Assembly (NCBI GenBank): GCA_002315475.1
Contig: DCGI01000083.1
Span: 1 to 26,382, forward strand
Length of the DNA: 26,382 nt
Origin: Christensenella sp. UBA1782
GTDB taxonomy: Bacteria; Bacillota; Clostridia; Christensenellales; DTU072
Direction of reading: 5' to 3'
The notes under the pieces: model-generated
Seen by the model: the letters and a program-made list of their open reading frames with translations, nothing else
Databases searched by the model: none
What the model was told of the DNA's origin: nothing
Program-made: the position numbers and the translations under genes
Part shown: positions 22,472-26,382 of the stretch, piece after piece
Numbering within the stretch: position 1 is the first letter of the stretch
How the letters are laid out: each line of letters starts with the position of its first letter

Positions 22472-22798
22472 ATGCAGATACAAATAGGGCCGTTGACCGT
22501 TCCGATTTTTCCCAAGAAAAAAACCGCATTGCCCCCTTTGCACTTTTCGAAAATTCGCTTACCCGACCTGCATTTTCAAGGAAAACTGCACGTTGTTTTG
22601 CCCCTTTCTTTTCCGCACGAAGGCATTATCGTCCATCTTTTTCGAGGACTCGGGTATGCCGTCCCGTTAGAGGTGGATATTGTTCGGGGCAATCGGTTTT
22701 ATTGGGAAGGAGAAGGCACGATAACCCTTTCCCTTTTTGGGATATTTTCGAATTTTTTGCAGATACTAAAGCCGAAAAGGAAGGTATTATGGAAATAA
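22472..22798 (+). CDS. DUF2953/YtfI-like protein, start uncertain
   Basis: 108 residues from the first in-frame ATG. The gene lies between scpB and gerW, the place of Bacillus ytfI (DUF2953), and GPLTVPIFPKKK and the middle strands fit that family. However, the same frame is open from 22346 and, before the ATG, encodes a hydrophobic helix and PFRIRF (about 22382-22438), the usual N-terminal anchor and LPIRI motif of DUF2953. No ATG, GTG or TTG stands in this frame between 22346 and 22472. The gene may use a rare start codon, a shift on the T8 run (from ATG 22366), or be decayed. It overlaps gerW by 10 bases. Function unknown, probably sporulation-linked. Confidence 0.6.
   Translation: MQIQIGPLTVPIFPKKKTALPPLHFSKIRLPDLHFQGKLHVVLPLSFPHEGIIVHLFRGLGYAVPLEVDIVRGNRFYWEGEGTITLSLFGIFSNFLQILKPKRKVLWK
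22740..22768 (+). promoter_or_regulatory. Candidate SigG-type promoter of gerW
   Basis: GGATA (22740-22744), 17 bases, and GATACTA (22762-22768), inside the upstream gene. Each box has one mismatch to GHATR and CATHMTA. ytfJ of Bacillus belongs to the forespore regulon. The start would be near 22775, before AAAGGAAGG. Confidence 0.35.
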
Positions 22799-23112
22799 CA
22801 CAACTTTTGAACGACGCCCTGTCGGGGGTACAGTCGGTCATGAACGTATCGAGAATCATCGGAGAACCGATGGAAACGGAAACCTGCACCATTCTGCCCG
22901 TCACGAAAATGACGCTCGGTTTTGCCTGCGGCGGAGGGGAGTGGGAAGGAAAATCGGTCAAAAACAAAGATTTGCCGTACGGCGGAATCGGAGGGGGTGC
23001 CGACATTATCCCGATAGGGTTTTTGGTTCTGACAAAAAACAGCGTACAATTCGTTAAAACGGAGGAAACATGGGAAAAATCCATAGAAAAAGTTTTCAAA
23101 TTCTTTTCTTAA
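22789..23112 (+). CDS. gerW: Spore germination/sporulation protein GerW (YtfJ)
   Basis: 107-residue YtfJ-family protein, known from Bacillus as a spore inner-membrane protein needed for germination. Signatures are the N-terminal helix LLNDALSGVQSVMNVSRIIGEP (split over residues 5-26), GFACGGGEW and the glycine-rich PYGGIGGGADIIPIGFLVL. The ATG at 22789 has AAAGGAAGG before it. Longer in-frame readings start in the terminator loop at 22366 and are not real. It is shorter than the Bacillus protein, lacking a C-terminal extension. It overlaps the next gene by 43 bases. Confidence 0.92.
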   Translation: MEITQLLNDALSGVQSVMNVSRIIGEPMETETCTILPVTKMTLGFACGGGEWEGKSVKNKDLPYGGIGGGADIIPIGFLVLTKNSVQFVKTEETWEKSIEKVFKFFS

Positions 23113-23897
23113 TTCCGGTAGCGGCGGGCATCGCGTTCTCGTTTGCGACGACATCTGTTCCCATGTCGAAATGCGCTTATGCCGATATGAACAGCGGATA
23201 TATCGTTATGGAAGGCGATCGGATAATCAAGGGAGAAAACTACCGTGTCCGGATGCCGATGGCAAGCACGACGAAAATCATGACGGCTTTACTGCTTTGC
23301 GAAAACTGTCTACCCGACGAAAAAGTAATCGTTCCCGACGAAGGCGTGGGCATCGAGGGTAGCTCCATGTATCTGCAAAAAGGAGAGGAATATACCGTCA
23401 AAGAGCTATTGCTCGGTTTGATGCTTCGCAGCGGAAACGACTGTGCGGTAACCCTCGCTTTGTATATGGGCGGAAGCGTAAAAAACTTCGTCGATATGAT
23501 GAATCTGCGTGCCGAAAGTCTGGGACTTAGCGATACCCATTTCGAAAATCCGAACGGATTGCACCACGATAATCATTACACCACCTGTTACGACTTATGC
23601 AAACTCGGTCAATTCGCCTTAAAAAATCCGCTTTTTGCCGAAATCGTATCCACAAAACTCTGCATCGTAGGAAAAGGAGACTACCGAAAAACGCTGAAAA
23701 ACAAGAATAAAATTCTCTTTGAATACGACGGGGGGAACGGCGTCAAAACGGGATACACGAAAAAAGCGGGGAGATGTTTGGTTTCTTCCGCCAAACGGGA
23801 AAACCGACAACTGGTCGCCGTTTGCTTAAACGTGCCCGATATGTTCGGACTCTGTAAAAATCTCTTAGATTACGGTTTTTCACAAAAAGGGGCGTAA
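23070..23897 (+). CDS. D-alanyl-D-alanine carboxypeptidase, short S11 form (DacB-like)
   Basis: 275 residues. A signal or anchor segment (about 9-27, end of signal near AYA) is followed by a catalytic domain with S66-T-T-K69, S121-G-N123 and K226-T-G228. The protein stops after the catalytic domain, without the PBP5 C-terminal beta domain. CGGAGGA (23060-23066) inside gerW is its ribosome binding site. Being coupled to gerW and close to rluB, it corresponds to the sporulation dacB position and probably shapes spore cortex peptidoglycan. It is the second S11 enzyme in the window. Confidence 0.9.
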   Translation: MGKIHRKSFQILFLIPVAAGIAFSFATTSVPMSKCAYADMNSGYIVMEGDRIIKGENYRVRMPMASTTKIMTALLLCENCLPDEKVIVPDEGVGIEGSSMYLQKGEEYTVKELLLGLMLRSGNDCAVTLALYMGGSVKNFVDMMNLRAESLGLSDTHFENPNGLHHDNHYTTCYDLCKLGQFALKNPLFAEIVSTKLCIVGKGDYRKTLKNKNKILFEYDGGNGVKTGYTKKAGRCLVSSAKRENRQLVAVCLNVPDMFGLCKNLLDYGFSQKGA

Positions 23898-23902
23898 CTT
23901 GG

Positions 23903-23931
23903 TTGCTTTTTCTTCATTTTTTTGATATACT
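23903..23931 (+). promoter_or_regulatory. Extended -10 SigA promoter of rluB
   Basis: TTGCTT (23903-23908), a 17-base spacer, and TATACT (23926-23931) preceded by TGA, forming an extended -10 (TGnTATACT). The start is near 23938, with AAAGGA in the short leader before the ATG at 23956. Confidence 0.8.
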
Positions 23932-23955
23932 CATAAAAAACAAAGGAATGAAATC

Positions 23956-24669
23956 ATGCGTATCAACAAATATATCGCTTCTTCCGGACTCTGTTCGAGA
24001 AGAGCCGCCGAAGAACTCATTACGGCGGGAAAAGTAAAAGTCAATAACAAAGTCGTCACCAACCTTTCCACCGATATTAACGAAGAAAACGATACCGTCG
24101 TGGTAGACGGAAGAAAAATCGAACCTGCCGGCAGATTCATTTATATTATGTTCCATAAACCGAAAGGGTGCGTATGCACGTTAAAAGACGACAAAGGCAG
24201 AAAAACCATTATGGACTTTTTGAAAGACTTTGAAGGAAAACGGATTTATCCCGTAGGCAGACTGGACTACGACACCGAAGGACTTTTACTCTTAACCAAC
24301 GACGGCGACTTTGCAAACGCCCTGACGCAACCTTCTTCCGAAATTTCCAAAACCTATTCGGTAAAAATCGAAGGAAGTCTTGTGGAAAGCGAGCTTGCCA
24401 CCATGCGAAACGGCATGACGATAGACGGCATCAAACTTCGCAAATGTAAAATTCGCATTACCGAGCAGGACGAAAAATTCACGAAACTGGAAGTTACCAT
24501 TTTCGAAGGCAAAAATCGACAGATACATCGCATGTTCGAAACAATGGGAAAAACCGTCGTATTCTTAAAACGAATACAAATCGAGGAGTTAAAACTGGGC
24601 GGATTGACGAGGGGAACCTACCGATATCTTACCGACAAAGAAGTAGCGCGCCTGAAAGGGTTGGCGTAA
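23956..24669 (+). CDS. rluB: RsuA/RluB-family rRNA pseudouridine synthase
   Basis: 237 residues. The N-terminal S4 domain (about 1-60: MRINKYIASSGLCSRRAAEELI) is joined to a pseudouridine synthase domain with the motif VGRLDYDTEGLLLLTNDG and catalytic D104, plus EGKNRQIHRMFE near the C-terminus. RluB acts on 23S rRNA helix 80-93 region; the exact target here is inferred from the family. It has its own SigA promoter and a UUCG-loop terminator, so it is a single-gene unit. Its position near scpAB and dacB is conserved in Firmicutes. Confidence 0.92.
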   Translation: MRINKYIASSGLCSRRAAEELITAGKVKVNNKVVTNLSTDINEENDTVVVDGRKIEPAGRFIYIMFHKPKGCVCTLKDDKGRKTIMDFLKDFEGKRIYPVGRLDYDTEGLLLLTNDGDFANALTQPSSEISKTYSVKIEGSLVESELATMRNGMTIDGIKLRKCKIRITEQDEKFTKLEVTIFEGKNRQIHRMFETMGKTVVFLKRIQIEELKLGGLTRGTYRYLTDKEVARLKGLA

Positions 24670-24675
24670 ACCGAG

Positions 24676-24702
24676 AAAACACAGTTCGCTGTGTTTTTTT
24701 TA
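24676..24702 (+). terminator. UUCG-tetraloop terminator after rluB
   Basis: AAAACACAG (24676-24684), loop TTCG, and CTGTGTTTT (24689-24697), followed by further T. It begins six bases after the rluB stop. Confidence 0.94.
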
Positions 24703-24724
24703 TGAAATTATTACCATGAAGAAG

Positions 24725-24753
24725 TTGATTTTTTGCAAGTTTTATTATATAAT
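24725..24753 (+). promoter_or_regulatory. SigA promoter of the decarboxylase operon
   Basis: TTGATT (24725-24730), a 17-base spacer and a perfect TATAAT (24748-24753). The start is near 24760, giving a leader of about 40 bases with a strong AAGGAGG at 24787-24793. Confidence 0.82.
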
Positions 24754-24760
24754 GGTATCT

Positions 24761-24775
24761 GTTTGAGTTTCAAAC
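24761..24775 (+). repeat. 6-bp inverted repeat at the transcript 5' end
   Basis: GTTTGA (24761-24766), GTT, TCAAAC (24770-24775). It starts at the predicted first base of the oad transcript and could be a 5'-protective hairpin or a small operator. No regulator is suggested by the sequence. Confidence 0.5.
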
Positions 24776-24799
24776 TTATTATTATTAAGGAGGTATCCT

Positions 24800-25480
24800 A
24801 TGACATTTATCCGATTGGTCGGTGCCGAAACGCTTTCCACCGCCGATAAATGGGCAACAAGCGGAATCACCACGCTGTTGGGACTCGGTATGACTTTTGT
24901 CATTCTTGCCGTTCTCATCGGCATTATTGTTCTGCTTCGCCTGCTTTTGCAACAGCTCGAAAAAAAATCTCCCGTTGTAAAACAAAAAATTCTTTCCCTT
25001 TTCAAACGCCGTTCCGTCAAAGAACCCGTTGCGGCAACGGTTCCCTCGGAGGAAGCATCGTTCATTCCCGCACCGAACGCTATCGACGAAAATACACTCG
25101 CCGCCATCCGCAAAGCGGTTATGGGTTTTGCGAAAAAGGACAATAACGTCGTTATTATTCAATCCGTTACCAGAGGTTCTTGTGAAGATGTTTCCGAACA
25201 ACCGGCAACTCCGGTCGCCGTTCCCGCTTCCGCTCCCGTTGCTTCCGAAAAGCCGAAAGAGGCAGGAAAGGGGACTTCGGTCAATGCTCCCATGCCGGGA
25301 ACGATTTTGAAAATAAAAGGAAAAAACGGTGCCCCCATTCGGAAAAACGACGTTATGTTCGTTTTGGAAGCTATGAAAATGGAAAACGATATCGTAGCGC
25401 CTTGCGACGGAATTTTCTCCGTTTTGGTCGACGAAGGTACCAAAGTCAATACCGGCGACTTAATCGCCGTCATTCAATAG
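24800..25480 (+). CDS. OadG-biotinyl carrier fusion of a Na+-pumping decarboxylase
   Basis: 226 residues. The N-terminal part resembles the gamma subunit OadG: one membrane helix (about 24-50) and a charged stalk. An Ala/Pro/Val-rich linker (about 131-157) leads to a biotinyl domain (about 160-226) with the signature EAMKMEN, biotin on K193. In the oxaloacetate/methylmalonyl-CoA/glutaconyl-CoA decarboxylases the carboxyl group is carried on this biotin to the beta subunit, where decarboxylation drives Na+ export. In many species gamma and carrier are separate proteins. Here they are one. The beta subunit follows 13 bases downstream. The carboxyltransferase alpha subunit is not in the window, so the substrate is undetermined. 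Confidence 0.88.
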   Translation: MTFIRLVGAETLSTADKWATSGITTLLGLGMTFVILAVLIGIIVLLRLLLQQLEKKSPVVKQKILSLFKRRSVKEPVAATVPSEEASFIPAPNAIDENTLAAIRKAVMGFAKKDNNVVIIQSVTRGSCEDVSEQPATPVAVPASAPVASEKPKEAGKGTSVNAPMPGTILKIKGKNGAPIRKNDVMFVLEAMKMENDIVAPCDGIFSVLVDEGTKVNTGDLIAVIQ

Positions 25481-25493
25481 AAGGAGGTCGACT

Positions 25494-26382
25494 ATGAATT
25501 TCTTATTGAACGCAGCCGACATCGGCAATTCTTTATCCAATCTCTGGCAATCGACGGGATTCGTATCCTACCTGCCCGAGTATTATCTCATGAACGGATA
25601 TACGCTCGGCATTTGGGGTATGTTCATCATGATTATCATCGCAGGGTTCTTGATTTGGCTCGCCATTGCCAAAAAGTTTGAACCGATGCTGCTTCTTTCC
25701 ATCGCATTCGGTATGTTGATTATTAACATCCCCGGCGTTTACTCCATCCTTTACGGTACGGGCGGGTATACCTTTACCGACGAAGTGGGAAAAGTCATCG
25801 CACAAGGTACACTCGGCGATTTATGCGATTCTTTCGGCGGGTACTACGTGGCGTTTACCGCAAGCGACGGTTCCTTTGTGGCGATTAAGTCCTTATCCGA
25901 AATCATGGGGACGGCTTTCGATGCCAACGATATTGCGGGAACTTTCGAATTGTGCAAGAATTATTTTGCCACCATGAATAATTGGAACAGCGAACTCATC
26001 ACCGTCGCCTATAACAACGCAAGTGCCGAAACTTTGAACGCTTCGCTTGCTTCCCTGCAAAGATACATATCCCTCGCTTGGAACGATTTGGGTGCGGTAG
26101 GCACCTATGCCGATACCTGTTGTAAATACGGTATCATTGCCGACAAAGGACTCATTTATTACTTATACAAAGGCGTCGATTGGGTTATTTTCCCGCCCCT
26201 TATTTTCTTGGGTATCGGAGCCATGACCGACTTCGGTCCGTTGATAGCCAACCCGAAAAGCTTATTGCTCGGAGCCGCCGCTCAGCTCGGTATCTTTATG
26301 ACTTTTATCGGTGCTTTGTTCCTCGGATTTAACGAAGCCGCCGCTTCTTCCATCGCCATTATCGGCGGTGCCGACGGTCCTA
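25494..26382 (+). CDS. oadB: Na+-transporting decarboxylase beta subunit (OadB/GcdB/MmdB), 3' end missing
   Basis: 296 codons are present before the window ends. The start has GAAGGAGG at 25480-25487. The protein is a multi-helix membrane subunit that decarboxylates carboxybiotin and exports Na+. Diagnostic blocks are WLAIAKKFEPMLLLSIAFG (about 55-73), PPLIFLGIGAMTDFGPLIANP (split over 234-254), LLGAAAQLGIF and, at the very end, IIGGADGP. Between NIPG and GLIYYLYKG (about residues 84-218) lies a polar stretch of about 130 residues that seems longer than in the Klebsiella OadB, where the matching loop is roughly half that. The substrate specificity cannot be told from this subunit. Confidence 0.93.
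   Translation, partial: MNFLLNAADIGNSLSNLWQSTGFVSYLPEYYLMNGYTLGIWGMFIMIIIAGFLIWLAIAKKFEPMLLLSIAFGMLIINIPGVYSILYGTGGYTFTDEVGKVIAQGTLGDLCDSFGGYYVAFTASDGSFVAIKSLSEIMGTAFDANDIAGTFELCKNYFATMNNWNSELITVAYNNASAETLNASLASLQRYISLAWNDLGAVGTYADTCCKYGIIADKGLIYYLYKGVDWVIFPPLIFLGIGAMTDFGPLIANPKSLLLGAAAQLGIFMTFIGALFLGFNEAAASSIAIIGGADGP

Noticed and set aside
22366..23112. A single 248-codon reading that ends with the GerW sequence
   Set aside because: Its first ATG lies in the loop of the scpB terminator and the first 140 codons are out of frame with the DUF2953-like coding sequence. Only the part from 22789 matches a known family.
1..26382. Minus-strand genes, insertion sequences, CRISPR arrays or prophage genes
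   Set aside because: All minus-strand open frames lie opposite well-supported genes and show no family motifs. No transposase, direct-repeat array, integrase or attachment duplication was found.

Overview
The window is a chromosomal segment of an endospore-forming Firmicute of the class Clostridia. The evidence is the set of core sporulation genes (spoIIA, spoVA, spoIIIA, spoIVB, gerW/ytfJ), all on the + strand and in tightly packed operons. The simplified spoVACDE set and the sodium-pumping decarboxylase genes at the right end fit an anaerobic clostridium rather than a Bacillus. I cannot name the genus. A christensenellalean or other uncultured gut or anaerobic lineage is a guess only.

Layout: 1-166 holds the 3' part of a tRNA-Thr and a complete tRNA-Tyr, followed by two hairpins. 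363-1806 is the anti-anti-sigma / anti-sigma / SigF module of the forespore. 1917-3746 is spoVAC-AD-AE (dipicolinate uptake). 3801-5415 is an Xaa-Pro peptidase and elongation factor P. 5481-9788 is the complete eight-gene spoIIIAA-AH operon (feeding-tube or secretion-like channel between mother cell and forespore). 9917-12889 is asp23-like, nusB, folD, xseA, xseB. 12890-13560 has no protein gene but carries a strong promoter and a highly structured RNA of about 565 nt that I identify as an OLE RNA (Ornate Large Extremophilic RNA), followed directly by its membrane partner gene oapA, then tlyA, argR, recN and spoIVB. 18151-19991 is a multi-pass membrane protein behind a good SigE-type promoter and a DacF-like carboxypeptidase. 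20098-24669 is an M50 protease, scpA, scpB, a DUF2953/YtfI-like gene with an unclear start, gerW, a second S11 carboxypeptidase and an RluB-type pseudouridine synthase. 24800 to the end is an OadG-biotinyl fusion and the first 296 codons of an OadB-type sodium pump subunit.

How it works together: vegetative housekeeping operons (pepP-efp, asp23-nusB-folD-xseAB, argR-recN, scpAB, rluB, oad) alternate with sporulation operons. Intrinsic terminators and compartment-specific promoter candidates lie at several boundaries. Four forespore-type genes (spoVAC, spoIVB, dacF, gerW) share a candidate SigF/SigG element of the form RTA-17/18-ACTA.

The most striking part is the OLE-oapA locus. It sits where ispA and dxs lie in the usual nusB-folD-xseAB-ispA-dxs-tlyA-argR-recN-spoIVB order. 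The 3' strand of the RNA's closing helix can pair either with the RNA 5' end or with the oapA ribosome binding site. This suggests an undescribed switch that couples folding of the RNA to synthesis of its membrane partner. No mobile element, CRISPR array or minus-strand gene was recognised.
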